Assembly (NCBI GenBank): GCA_035910535.1
Contig: JAMHXF010000083.1
Location: 62,001 to 126,000 of the forward strand
Direction of reading: 5' to 3'
Length of the DNA: 64,000 nt
From: Archangium_A sp035910535
GTDB lineage: Bacteria > Myxococcota > Myxococcia > Myxococcales > Myxococcaceae
Shown here: in pieces, positions 27,965 through 35,690 of the stretch
Position numbering within the stretch: the first letter of the stretch is position 1
Layout: each line of letters begins with the position of its first letter
Made by a program: the position numbers and the translations under genes
Notes under the pieces: model-generated
The model's database searches: none
What the model was told of the DNA's origin: nothing
Seen by the model: the letters and a program-made list of their open reading frames with translations, nothing else

Positions 27965-28690
27965 TCAGCTCCAGCGATCGAGGAACGTGCCCAGCAACAC
28001 CCAGCGTCGCGCCTTCGCGCTGCCCACCATCGGCGTCGTGTAGTGCCAGAACGGCAAGCGGTAACACGTCACGCCGCCCACCGTGGCGATGCTCTGAATC
28101 TCAGACAGGTGGCTCTGCTTTTCGTAGACGATGAACTGGTGTTCGACGCCGTCGTTGCACAGCGTGAGGTGCAGGTCGGTGTAGCCGTCGCGCCCGAGCG
28201 GTTCGTCGGGGTGGTGATCATTGTGCGGCCCTGAATAGTCGCCCGGCCGGTAGCACAACGTCTGCAGCCCCCACTGTTTTCGGAGCGGGTAGCCCGACAA
28301 GGCCTCCGCGAAGGCGTGGAACGACTTCGAGCGCAGCATGGTGATGAGCCCGAGCTCCTTCGCGCGCGTGAGCGCCGGCGACTCGTCTTCGTCGAGCATC
28401 GCGGTCTGCACGCGCACCGTCTTGGGCAGCTTTTCTTTGTACGCGACCTTCATGCCCCACGTGGCCGAGCGGGGAATGGGTTGCTCCATCGGCACCAGCA
28501 GGTCGCTCAACTTCGCGTCGAGCAGCTTCGCCAACGCGCGTGACTTCGTGGCGTCGAGCAGCCCTTGCGCGCCCACGAAGCGGGAGCGACCGGTGGCGAG
28601 CACCCCTGAAAACTCGCGGTGCGTGCCGGCCAGCACGGCGCGGCCCGCCTTCGTCAACAGCGCTTCGAACTCTGCAGGGAACTGCTTCAT
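27965..28690 (-). CDS. 2-oxoglutarate/Fe(II)-dependent oxygenase-like protein
   Basis: A 241-aa cytoplasmic protein with the pattern of the cupin-fold 2OG-Fe(II) oxygenases. HND at 156-158 is the likely HxD iron-binding pair, H216 (FWHYTTP) the distal His and R228/R229 (ARRWVLLG) the 2OG-binding Arg. Preceding strands (LQTLCYRPGDYSGPHND) resemble prolyl-4-hydroxylase-type enzymes. I chose the ATG at 28690, which overlaps the stop of the upstream DUF6438 lipoprotein by 4 bp, so the pair is co-translated. The substrate is unknown. Other frames give no better start. Confidence 0.7.
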   Translation of the reverse strand: MKQFPAEFEALLTKAGRAVLAGTHREFSGVLATGRSRFVGAQGLLDATKSRALAKLLDAKLSDLLVPMEQPIPRSATWGMKVAYKEKLPKTVRVQTAMLDEDESPALTRAKELGLITMLRSKSFHAFAEALSGYPLRKQWGLQTLCYRPGDYSGPHNDHHPDEPLGRDGYTDLHLTLCNDGVEHQFIVYEKQSHLSEIQSIATVGGVTCYRLPFWHYTTPMVGSAKARRWVLLGTFLDRWS

Positions 28691-29181
28691 CGGTCGCTCG
28701 CTTCTTCGCCGCGGATCCACACCGAGGTGCCGAGCAGCGCATCGAGCTCGGTCTCGAGCGCCATCAGGTCGACCGGCGCGCTCTCGTCGCCGTGGTAGTG
28801 GCGAATGGTCTTCCCGTTCCACGTGAGCACCGCGCCGGGCAGGTCAGAGACGGTGTGCTTCTCGTAGCTCGTCTTCCACTTCGCGAAGTCAGACGCGTCG
28901 ATGCGCGCGGTCACCGCGGCGAGCTGCTCGGCGGTCAGCTTGCCTTCGTGTTCACCACGCTCGCGCACGTTCGCGTCGCCGACGAAGTGCAGGCGGCCAT
29001 CGGCGAACAGCTCGACGGTGTACACGGGGCACCGGCCGAAGCACGGCGTGCGCTTGAGCGAGAGCAACGGCGCGGGCGAGGCGGGCTCGGCCTGCTTCAC
29101 CACTTCGGGTTGGGGCGCTTTCCCGGGCGTCGATTTGCAGCCCCCGGCCACCACCAGCATCACGAAGACGAGCGCGCGCAT
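28687..29181 (-). CDS. DUF6438-type lipoprotein
   Basis: A 164-aa protein with a lipoprotein signal (MLVVAGGC lipobox). Its core matches the DUF6438 signature RTPCFGRCPVYTVELFADG (residues ~43-61), in which two Cys flank a GR/GT turn, followed by G..V.ERGEHEGKLT and a later RHYHGD. The function of the domain is unknown. It is translationally coupled (ATGA) to the 2OG oxygenase downstream and divergent from the sigma factor gene at 29253, with 71 bp between starts. The start (MRALVF) was chosen for the signal peptide; the ORF continues 26 codons upstream without one. Confidence 0.75.
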   Translation of the reverse strand: MRALVFVMLVVAGGCKSTPGKAPQPEVVKQAEPASPAPLLSLKRTPCFGRCPVYTVELFADGRLHFVGDANVRERGEHEGKLTAEQLAAVTARIDASDFAKWKTSYEKHTVSDLPGAVLTWNGKTIRHYHGDESAPVDLMALETELDALLGTSVWIRGEEASDR

Positions 29182-29252
29182 GTGGCGGCGCTTACTGCGA
29201 AGGGGCTGAAAACGCTCGGGATTCACGAAGGCCGTGGTACGGTGCGCGCGCC

Positions 29253-29882
29253 TTGGCAACCGATGACATCACGCTCGTCGAGCGCGTTCGCACGGGAGAT
29301 CAACGTGCGTTCAAGCTGCTCGTCGAGCGCTACCAGCGGAAGATTTTCGCCGTCGCGCTCGGCATGTTGAAAGACAAAGAAGAGGCGCGAGACGTGGCGC
29401 AGGAGGCCTTCATCAAGGTCTACCGCTACCTCGACCACTTCAAGGGCGACGCGAGCTTCTACACGTGGCTCTACCGCATCACCGTCAACATCTGCATCGA
29501 CGTCATGCGCAAGAAGGGCAGCGCGCGCGGCGAAGGTCAGGTCGAGTTCGACGAGTCCGTGAAGATGGACCTCGCCGAGGCCAACATCGGCGCGGTCGGC
29601 AGCCGGCTGGGCACCAACCCGCAGAAGTCAGCGCTCCGGGCCGAGCTGGCGCAGCGCATCACCGAGGCGATCGGGCAGATCCCCGAGGCGCACCGGCAGA
29701 TCCTGCTGCTCCGTGAAGTCGAGGGCATGAGCTACGAAGATTTGTCGCGCACGCTCGACATTCCCAAAGGCACCGTGATGTCGCGCCTGTTTCACGCGCG
29801 CCTCAAGATGCAGAAAATCCTCGGGGAATACCTGGAGTTGGACGAGTCGAAGCAGGGGGTCGGCGGTGAAGAGGGTGGTTGA
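29253..29882 (+). CDS. rpoE1: RNA polymerase ECF sigma factor, RpoE1-like
   Basis: A 209-aa sigma factor. Region 2 (~5-75: ERVRTGDQRAFKLLVERY, EARDVAQEAFIKVYRYL, FYTWLYRITVN) and region 4 (~130-185: IPEAHRQILLLREVEGMSYEDLSRTLDIPKGTVMSRLFHAR) are complete. It strongly resembles the Myxococcus xanthus RpoE1 sequence as I recall it (implicated in motility and development), and the downstream anti-sigma gene fits. Translation begins at TTG 29253 (then ATDDITL); no ATG or GTG in frame fits. The gene shares a short divergent spacer with the DUF6438 lipoprotein. The symbol is given by similarity and is moderately sure. Confidence 0.85.
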   Translation: MATDDITLVERVRTGDQRAFKLLVERYQRKIFAVALGMLKDKEEARDVAQEAFIKVYRYLDHFKGDASFYTWLYRITVNICIDVMRKKGSARGEGQVEFDESVKMDLAEANIGAVGSRLGTNPQKSALRAELAQRITEAIGQIPEAHRQILLLREVEGMSYEDLSRTLDIPKGTVMSRLFHARLKMQKILGEYLELDESKQGVGGEEGG

Positions 29883-29904
29883 AATATCGACCCGAGGGTT
29901 TCGT

Positions 29905-29918
29905 CCTGTTTTTACAGG
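29905..29918 (+). other. Small hairpin between sigma and anti-sigma genes
   Basis: CCTGT-TTTT-ACAGG is a perfect 5-bp stem with a 4-base loop in the 48-bp spacer, ending 12 bp before the anti-sigma start codon. It could affect the relative translation of the two genes or mRNA processing. It is too small for a confident terminator and no U-tract follows. Confidence 0.35.
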
Positions 29919-29930
29919 CGGTGATTTCCC

Positions 29931-30527
29931 ATGAAGAATCCGGCGCGCGAAAAGTTCCTCCCGATGCTCTCACCGTATGTCGACGGTGAGCTGTCGCCCG
30001 AAGAGCGGCAGCAGGTCGAGCAGCATCTGGCGAACAACAAAGACTCCACGGCGCAGGTGGCCGACTTCCGCGCGGGCGACGCGCTGATTCGCCACGCGCT
30101 CGAGATGCAGGCTGATCAGATCGACTGGAAGGCCTTCGCCGACGACGTCATGAGCAAGGTGACGCCCGAGAAGCTGCCCTTCTTCGAGCGCATGAAGCTG
30201 ACGCTTTCGGAGATGTTCCTCTACCAGCGCGGGCCGTTGGTGGCCGGGCTGGTGGGCGCGACGGCGGCCGTGGCGATTGCGGTGCCGGTCAGCATGAAGT
30301 TCGCGACACCAGAAGGTTACGGCGGCACGCGCATGACGGTGCAGACCGTGTCGGTGGAGCGCGACTCGTTGGTGAAGCCCGTGGTGATGGAGACCGTCGA
30401 CGGCGACGCCATCATCTGGGTCGTCGAGAGCAACCCCGACGGCGGCAAGAAGAAGCGAGACGGCGAGAGCTCTGAAGAGACCGCCGTGCCTGAGGCGGAT
30501 CCCGACGGGAAGCAGGGGGAGCTGTGA
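29931..30527 (+). CDS. Transmembrane anti-sigma factor lacking zinc ligands
   Basis: A 198-aa protein. The N-terminus (LSPYVDGELSPEERQQVEQHLANN, ~13-36) matches the anti-sigma domain of the ZAS/RseA-like family, but the CxxC of the HC2 motif is missing, so it should not bind zinc there. A single transmembrane helix (~101-122) separates the cytoplasmic part from a ~75-residue periplasmic domain rich in charged residues. It follows the sigma factor by 48 bp and overlaps the next gene by 4 bp (GTGA). The expected role is to hold the RpoE1-like sigma at the membrane until an envelope signal releases it. No thiol- or zinc-based sensing is apparent. Confidence 0.85.
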   Translation: MKNPAREKFLPMLSPYVDGELSPEERQQVEQHLANNKDSTAQVADFRAGDALIRHALEMQADQIDWKAFADDVMSKVTPEKLPFFERMKLTLSEMFLYQRGPLVAGLVGATAAVAIAVPVSMKFATPEGYGGTRMTVQTVSVERDSLVKPVVMETVDGDAIIWVVESNPDGGKKKRDGESSEETAVPEADPDGKQGEL

Positions 30528-30940
30528 CGCGTTCGCTGATGGCTGCGGTGGTGACCTTCGGTGCGGTGGCGCTCGCGGCCGACCCTGAAGTGCCTGTGCA
30601 GGCCGACGTGGTGTTTGCGTCGACGGCGCCAGGCACCGTCGAGCCGTCGCTGGTGAAGATGCGCGACGCGATGGCCAGCAAGGTGACGTACCTCACGCTG
30701 CGCAAGCTCGAGTCGCGCACGCTCTCGCTCGCCAAGGACAAGGCGCAGAGCCTGCAGTTGCCGAACAAGAAGACGGCGGAGCTGCTGCTCACCACCGTGC
30801 AGAACAACGTGGCGACGGTGAAGGTGAAGGTGCCTCCGACGGAGGCCGTGTACCAGCTGGCCCGCGAGAAGGTGCTCTACGTGCAAGGCGGCGAGCACGA
30901 CGGTGGGCAGGTCTGGTTGTTGTTGTCGCAGCCCAGGTGA
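30524..30940 (+). CDS. Small secreted/periplasmic protein of the RpoE1 operon
   Basis: A 138-aa protein starting with GTG in a 4-bp overlap with the anti-sigma stop. The signal peptide MTRSLMAAVVTFGAVALAAD is cleaved after ALA-A or ALAA. The mature part is a mixed alpha/beta segment (VTYLTLRKLESRTLSLAKDKAQSL...KKTAELLLTTVQNNVATVKVKVP), with no known motif. Coupled translation with the sigma/anti-sigma pair suggests it acts on the periplasmic face of the anti-sigma factor, perhaps as a sensor or stabiliser; this is inference from position. Confidence 0.7.
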   Translation: MTRSLMAAVVTFGAVALAADPEVPVQADVVFASTAPGTVEPSLVKMRDAMASKVTYLTLRKLESRTLSLAKDKAQSLQLPNKKTAELLLTTVQNNVATVKVKVPPTEAVYQLAREKVLYVQGGEHDGGQVWLLLSQPR

Positions 30941-30980
30941 AGTTGGGCGCTCGCGCTTTCACCCATATGGTCTGCGCGCG

Positions 30981-32468
30981 ATGTGGCTCGCGGTTCTTCT
31001 CAGTCTGACGGTCGGTGCTGCCGATGGCGGCGTCGACGACGAGCCAGCCGAGCGGGTCATCGTCGTGCCGCTTGGCCCGCTGAACGCGCCAGCTCCGGTT
31101 CAAGTCGAAGTTGATGCGGGGACTCCCGCGCCTGCCAGGCGACCGAGCGTCGTCTTTCTTCCCGAGCCTGACGCCGGCGCGCCCGAAGAAGCCGACGCCG
31201 GTGTGGTTGAGGCGCCCTCGCAGTTGTCTCTGCGCGGCGCGGTGGAAGCAGACCTGGGCGTGTTCCCCTCGGGCATCGCAGAGAACGGCGCCGACTTCAT
31301 GACGGCGATTCGCCCGATTCTCGGCTTCTCAGTCAAAGACATCTTCAGCATCGAGCTGGGGCCGACGTTTCGCCTGCGCATCATCGACACGCCGTTCCTC
31401 AATCGACCGAGCGACATCGGCGGGGTGCTGCGCGGCGCCGATTGGGACGAGGCTTCAGACTTCGGGCAAATCGTTCAGTCGCTGCGCATCGGCAAAGAGG
31501 GCGGCGTCTTCTTCGTCGACCTGAGCCCCAAGAGAAAGAAGACGCTCGGCCTGGGTCACCTGCTCTGGCGGTATTCGAACCAAACCAACCCCGACTACCA
31601 CCCGACGGGCGGCGAGCTGGCCGTCAACGTCGGCCCGTTGCGCGGCGAGTTCTTCGCGTCTGACGTGCTGGGCGCGCGGCTCTTCGCGGGTGAAGTGGCG
31701 TGGGACATCGGCGCGACGTTCTCGCAAGAGGCCGCAGTGCGTGACCGCTACACGCTCGCGTTCTCCGTCGCGCACGACGCGCAGCTCGCGGGGCGGCCCT
31801 TCAGACCTGAGCGCAACACGCCGGGCATCTTCACGCCGTCGCAGGCCACGCTGCTGCACCTCGACGCGAGCATCGTGTTGTTTCGCAGCAGCGAGCTGCG
31901 GTGGATGGTGCTGGCCGGCACCGGCGTGCGCGCGTCAGACCGCTCCGACCTCGGCTTCGTGGTTGGCACCACGCTCGACGCCACGGTGAAAGAGGTCGGC
32001 TTCTCGGCGCGCCTCGAGCTGCGCAAGCAGGCCGGCGGGTTTCGTCATGGCTACTTCGGGCCGCAGTACGAATTGCAGCGCTTCAGCGACCTGGGGTTCC
32101 GCGAGCTCTCTCAGAGCGACGCGTTGTTGCCTGACAGCGGCTCCGGGTTCCTCGAGCTGCGCGCGGGCATCGGCACGAAGGTGACGTTCGATTTCGCCGC
32201 CGAGTATTTCTTCTGGCAGCGCCTCGACCTCGACGGCACGTTGTCACTCGCGCTGCTCGACGACTGGTTCTTCCTCACGGCGCGCACGTCGATACTCGGG
32301 TTGTTGCAGCAGCCGCGCTACCAGGTCAGCGGAGGGCTTCGTTGGCGCATCTTCCCCAGCGTGTACCTGCTGGCTGAGGCCGGCACGGTGGTCTTCCCGC
32401 AGGTCGACGGCACGTTGCTTCGTGGCGTGCAGGCCTCGGCGGGCGCCGGGTTCGACTTCGAGCGCTGA
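30981..32468 (+). CDS. Outer-membrane beta-barrel-like protein with Pro/Asp-rich linker
   Basis: A 495-aa protein with a signal peptide (MWLAVLLSLTVGAADG). Then comes a low-complexity Ala/Pro/Asp linker (~30-85; DAGTPAPARRPS, EPDAGAPEEADAGVVE). From ~95 to the end, alternating amphipathic strands (AVEADLGVFPSG, SIELGPTFRLRIID, VFFVDLSPKRKKTLGLG, FEFEA-like turns) end in an aromatic strand (ASAGAGFDFER), typical of a barrel in the outer membrane. The start at 30981 was chosen because it gives a signal peptide; the open frame upstream lacks one. It is 40 bp downstream of the RpoE1 operon and may be in its regulon. The substrate is unknown. Confidence 0.7.
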   Translation: MWLAVLLSLTVGAADGGVDDEPAERVIVVPLGPLNAPAPVQVEVDAGTPAPARRPSVVFLPEPDAGAPEEADAGVVEAPSQLSLRGAVEADLGVFPSGIAENGADFMTAIRPILGFSVKDIFSIELGPTFRLRIIDTPFLNRPSDIGGVLRGADWDEASDFGQIVQSLRIGKEGGVFFVDLSPKRKKTLGLGHLLWRYSNQTNPDYHPTGGELAVNVGPLRGEFFASDVLGARLFAGEVAWDIGATFSQEAAVRDRYTLAFSVAHDAQLAGRPFRPERNTPGIFTPSQATLLHLDASIVLFRSSELRWMVLAGTGVRASDRSDLGFVVGTTLDATVKEVGFSARLELRKQAGGFRHGYFGPQYELQRFSDLGFRELSQSDALLPDSGSGFLELRAGIGTKVTFDFAAEYFFWQRLDLDGTLSLALLDDWFFLTARTSILGLLQQPRYQVSGGLRWRIFPSVYLLAEAGTVVFPQVDGTLLRGVQASAGAGFDFER

Positions 32469-32471
32469 GCG

Positions 32472-32999
32472 TTACTCGCCGCGCAGCCAGCCCAGAAACG
32501 AGCCGAACACGCCGCGCGATTGTTCTCGTTGCGGCGGTGGAGGAGGCGTCGCTTTCTCGACCGCGCACGCCTGACACTCGAGGCCCGTGAGCGTGGCCTG
32601 CGCTGCTGAGAACGGCTTGCGTTGATGGCATGCGTCGCACACGAAGCCCGTGCCGCCCGGAGCGGCCTTCGGAGCCGACTTCTTCACGATGGCCTCGAGG
32701 TCGCGCGCCTCGAGGAAGGTGCCCGCACACTCGAGGCAGGTCTCGACTTCGACGCCGCCGCGCAGCTCGCCTTCCATCAGCGGCACGTGACATGCGGGGC
32801 ACTGGCGGTCGGTGGTGGTTTCTCCGGCCGTCACCTTGCGCCCCGAGGCTTCGAAGAGCTCGCCGGCGTCGAACCACACGCCGCCACAGTCGTTGCAGCG
32901 GTCGAGCTCGACCTCGGCGCCGGGCACGCGTGAAGGCACCCAGAAGAGCTGCAGGCGCGTGAGGCAGTCGGGGCAGTCGCGCTCCATGGTGCTGAGCAT
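32472..32999 (-). CDS. zf-TFIIB-type zinc-ribbon protein
   Basis: A 175-aa protein built from zinc ribbons: CPDCLTRLQLF....CNDCGGVWFDAGEL (~9-48), CPACHVPLMEGEL....CLECAGTFLEARDLE (~66-104), then CDACH....CQAC (~120-142). The CxxCxG(V/T)(W/F) with trailing D..EL/DLE pattern is that of zf-TFIIB Pfam proteins. A Pro-rich stretch and GVFGSFLGWLRGE end it. There is no signal peptide, so it is cytoplasmic. Starts at 32999 or 32987 are equally plausible; the much longer open frame is discarded because it lies opposite other genes. Function is unknown. It is convergent with the beta-barrel gene, 3 bp away. Confidence 0.8.
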   Translation of the reverse strand: MLSTMERDCPDCLTRLQLFWVPSRVPGAEVELDRCNDCGGVWFDAGELFEASGRKVTAGETTTDRQCPACHVPLMEGELRGGVEVETCLECAGTFLEARDLEAIVKKSAPKAAPGGTGFVCDACHQRKPFSAAQATLTGLECQACAVEKATPPPPPQREQSRGVFGSFLGWLRGE

Positions 33000-33032
33000 G
33001 CCCCGGTTTGACGCACGGAGTGATGCTGCTGA

Positions 33033-33698
33033 ATGCTGCAACGAATGAACGCTCTGGTGCTCATGGTGATGGTGCAGGCAGGCGGCGTCGAGCTTCAGTT
33101 GGAGCCGCCCAGTCGGTTCGAAGTGGTGCTCTTCCCTGCAGTCGCGCAGGTCAGCGGCAAGTTCACGGAGCACGTCGGCACGTACGGCACCGTGACGTGG
33201 CGATGGAAAGAGCGCTTCGGGCTTCAGCTCTTTGGCGGCGGCAATTGGCACACGGCCGAAGGAGCATTCGCTGCCGAGCTCACCCGTTCGTTCAGTCGCA
33301 TGCCGCAGCACGCGACCGCGGTGGTGTGGACGTGGGGCGTCCTCGGCGGCTTCGAGCTCACTCCGTTGCTCGGTGAGCTTCGTCTCTTCGAGGGCGTGGC
33401 GACGCGCGTGGGCTTCTCGATCGGCGCTGCGGTCGGTGCAGGCGGCACACGGCTTCCGTACCTGCCTAACGTCTCCATCGATACGGGCACGCGGTTGATG
33501 GGCTCCGTGTCGCTCGGGCTGCGCGTCGCGCTCGCGCAACGGTTCACTTTGCACCTCGAGGTGCGCGACGTGCTGTTCAGCAGCCATGTCGTCGTGCCCA
33601 GTGAGTGGGTCACACGGCGCGGCTTTGTCGGGGGGGCGCCGACGAGCGACGTGCTTCACAACGTCGGGCTCTACGTGGGCGCTGGCGTGGTGCTCTGA
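33033..33698 (+). CDS. Outer-membrane beta-barrel domain protein
   Basis: A 221-aa protein with a short hydrophobic leader (MNALVLMVMVQAGG; a start at 33045 would also fit). The mature part is a series of amphipathic strands (FEVVLFPAVAQVSGKF, GTYGTVTWRWKERFGLQLFGGGNWH, LGELRLFEGVATRVGFSIGAAVG, GSVSLGLRVALAQRFTLHLEVRDVLFS) ending NVGLYVGAGVVL. The closing aromatic/hydrophobic strand is typical of small 8-10-strand outer-membrane barrels, like the myxobacterial OMP_myx family. GGAG lies about 12 bp before the first ATG. It is adjacent to the divergent zinc-ribbon gene, 33 bp away, with no clear shared function. Confidence 0.7.
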   Translation: MLQRMNALVLMVMVQAGGVELQLEPPSRFEVVLFPAVAQVSGKFTEHVGTYGTVTWRWKERFGLQLFGGGNWHTAEGAFAAELTRSFSRMPQHATAVVWTWGVLGGFELTPLLGELRLFEGVATRVGFSIGAAVGAGGTRLPYLPNVSIDTGTRLMGSVSLGLRVALAQRFTLHLEVRDVLFSSHVVVPSEWVTRRGFVGGAPTSDVLHNVGLYVGAGVVL

Positions 33699-33802
33699 GC
33701 GGCCTCGGAGCGTCGGGTGTTGAGCCGTTGCAGCACGCACAACGTTCGCTGCGCTCGTCGCCGCCGACGGCGACTACAGCCGGTTTGATCAGCTGCGCCC
33801 TT

Positions 33803-33892
33803 TCACGGAAGCGCATTGCGCACACCGCATTGCCCGTCGAGGCACGAGAGCCCGAGCTGACAGCCGCCGCGCAGCGGTCTCCGTCGCACCAT
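33803..33892 (-). pseudogene. Possible relic of a Cys-rich secreted protein
   Basis: A 29-codon ORF on the minus strand reads GGCQLGLSCLDGQC near its end, a C...GL.CLDG.C motif common in myxobacterial secreted proteins. It has no signal peptide and no ribosome site, and stops after ALP. It lies in the 242-bp gap between two genes, where nothing else is supported. It is most likely the tail of a former larger gene. Confidence 0.25.
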
Positions 33893-33940
33893 GCCGTCAC
33901 TTCGCAGTCGAAGGACGTCGTCTCCGGCGCGCGGGGCTGC

Positions 33941-34741
33941 CTATTCAGGGCTGGTCAACGCGTGGGTGACGCTCGCTTCGACCGCGTCGCGGCTCCACGT
34001 GCCACGCAGGTATGCGAAGGCAGGCGTGCGCGACTTCTCACGAACGCCCATGGCCAGCGGCGTCATCAACAGAAAATGCGCGAGCAGCGTCACCGCGCCA
34101 CCGATGCTGACCAACCCGAACACCGGAGGCCAGAACGCGAGCACCGTACCGGCCACCGACCACGCGAGGCTCAACGCCATCACGCCTGCGCTCGCGAACA
34201 AGCGGCTGCGCGCCCACACCCGCGGGTCTGCGCCGCTGAGCAACGTCGCCTCGAAGCGTGAACCGCTCTTCGTGCCCGCGAGCCACACCGGCTGGCCTGC
34301 GCGCAGCGCCGTGCGCGCCGTACGCAGCCCACCGCCGGCGCCTTGCGCAGCCTTGAGCGCTGCGTCGAAGGCCACCGTCGACTCACACGCCGCCGCTGCG
34401 AGCTGGGCGTCTGCCGCGGGCCACACCTCTGCGCCGCCGGCCCCGACGACGTCGAGCGTCTCGGCGCCGACCTCCACGAGGCCGCCAGTCACGAGGCTCA
34501 CGTGCTTGCGGTCGAAGAACAGCAGCGCTGGAGCGTCGCCATCGAGCTGCTTGATGCGCTGCTCGACTTCATGCACTGCGAGCTCGGGCGCCTTCACCAC
34601 GCCCTGCACCAGCGTCGTCTTCCAGCCGGCGAGCCGCGCCGCCATCGCCCGCACGTCGATGAACGCGTCGAGCATCACCATGAAGCAGGTGACCCACGCG
34701 ATGACCAACAGGGCCGAGCCCATCAGCTCGTTGGTCAGCAT
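33941..34741 (-). CDS. Unknown membrane protein with about three TM segments
   Basis: A 266-aa protein I do not recognise. One N-terminal helix (MGSALLVIAWVTCFMVMLDAF, ~7-27) is followed by a ~150-residue soluble part (FFDRKHVSLVTGGLVEVGAETLDVVG...) and two C-terminal helices (~185-232). The soluble part has an alternating strand/helix pattern but no known motif. Its ATG overlaps the desaturase stop by 7 bp, so the two are probably co-transcribed, and a role in lipid modification or membrane homeostasis is a guess from context. The longer overlapping forward frame is a shadow. Confidence 0.65.
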   Translation of the reverse strand: MLTNELMGSALLVIAWVTCFMVMLDAFIDVRAMAARLAGWKTTLVQGVVKAPELAVHEVEQRIKQLDGDAPALLFFDRKHVSLVTGGLVEVGAETLDVVGAGGAEVWPAADAQLAAAACESTVAFDAALKAAQGAGGGLRTARTALRAGQPVWLAGTKSGSRFEATLLSGADPRVWARSRLFASAGVMALSLAWSVAGTVLAFWPPVFGLVSIGGAVTLLAHFLLMTPLAMGVREKSRTPAFAYLRGTWSRDAVEASVTHALTSPE

Positions 34742-35571
34742 GGCCTGGTCGGGCGCGAGAAGCGGAACAGGTACGTCTTCGCGAGGTAGCCCACGAGGCT
34801 CGGCTGCAACAGCTCCGGCTTCATGTGCGGAGCGACCTTCGCCGCGTGATTTTCAGGCAGCTCCGTCCAATGCAGGCCGGGGTTGTTGTGGTGCGCCGTG
34901 TGGTACCCGGCGTTGACCGAGAACCAGTTGGTGAACGCGCTGCCGAAGTTCCTCGAGTGGTCGTACTCGCTGCTGATGTCACAGCCGTCGTGCTGAATGA
35001 TGTTCACGCGCAGGAACCAGCGCGCGCCCCACAGCTGTGGCACCACCACGAAGAACAGCACCGGCCAGAAGTCGTACGCGAGCAGCAGGCCCGTGAGCCC
35101 GAAGGCGAAGACGCTCTCCTGCATCGACTGCCTGCGGTAGTCGGCGCGCCCCTTCACCTGCGCCCAGCGCTGAATGCCTGCGAAGGTGATGGGTCCGATG
35201 ATGTTCGGAAAATGAAGTAAATTCAGCAGGTTCCACTTGAAGCGCGCGTGCTGAGGCGAGGCCCAGTCGGGCTGCCCGTCGTCGTCGAAGTGGTGGTGCA
35301 CCATGTTGTGCGACGGAATGACTGACGAGACCGGGAACAGGCCGCAGAAGCTCAAGACGAAGCGGAAGGCGCGGTTGGCGGTTTTGCTCTCGAAGAGCGT
35401 GCTGTGCAGCACGTTGTGGGTGACGGTTTGCACGAAGAAGCTGAACTGGCAGGCGGCCACGAGGAAGAAGACGTTGCGGCAGGCCGGAACGAAGACCATC
35501 GAGGCCAGCAACGCCAGGTACGACCCGACGATGAAGAGCTGACGCCAGTCAGCGGGGCGCTTGAGTTTCAT
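34735..35571 (-). CDS. Membrane fatty acid desaturase/hydroxylase
   Basis: A 278-aa integral membrane protein with the three histidine boxes of non-haem di-iron desaturases: HNVLHS (~52), HNMVHHH (~88) and HTAHHNNPGLHW (~230). Hydrophobic segments lie between them. It probably introduces double bonds or hydroxyls in membrane lipids or carotenoids; the box spacing fits the wider fatty acid desaturase/hydroxylase family (FA_desaturase domain). It overlaps the membrane protein gene downstream by 7 bp and is divergent from a second desaturase at 35688, with 116 bp between. The electron donor partner is not encoded nearby. Confidence 0.85.
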   Translation of the reverse strand: MKLKRPADWRQLFIVGSYLALLASMVFVPACRNVFFLVAACQFSFFVQTVTHNVLHSTLFESKTANRAFRFVLSFCGLFPVSSVIPSHNMVHHHFDDDGQPDWASPQHARFKWNLLNLLHFPNIIGPITFAGIQRWAQVKGRADYRRQSMQESVFAFGLTGLLLAYDFWPVLFFVVVPQLWGARWFLRVNIIQHDGCDISSEYDHSRNFGSAFTNWFSVNAGYHTAHHNNPGLHWTELPENHAAKVAPHMKPELLQPSLVGYLAKTYLFRFSRPTRPC

Positions 35572-35675
35572 GGGGCGGGCGCCTCTCTACACCAAGAGTC
35601 AGGCTGTCTCACCTCGGTGCACCCTCATGGACTTGCGCGGCGCACTCCGTCTACAAGCCTGCCCGTTCAACCAAT

Positions 35676-35690
35676 AGGAGGGGACCTTTG
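35676..35690 (+). promoter_or_regulatory. Strong Shine-Dalgarno for a TTG start
   Basis: AGGAGGGG at 35676-35683 lies just before TTG 35688-35690. There is no better-placed ATG in frame; the core AGGAGG ends 6 bp before the TTG. It fixes the start of the second desaturase. Confidence 0.8.

Noticed and set aside
27900..28067. Upstream extension of the AAA+/RF fusion frame
   Set aside because: No conserved domain or leader; it shadows the 2OG oxygenase region. MAKRTK at 27899 is a better start.
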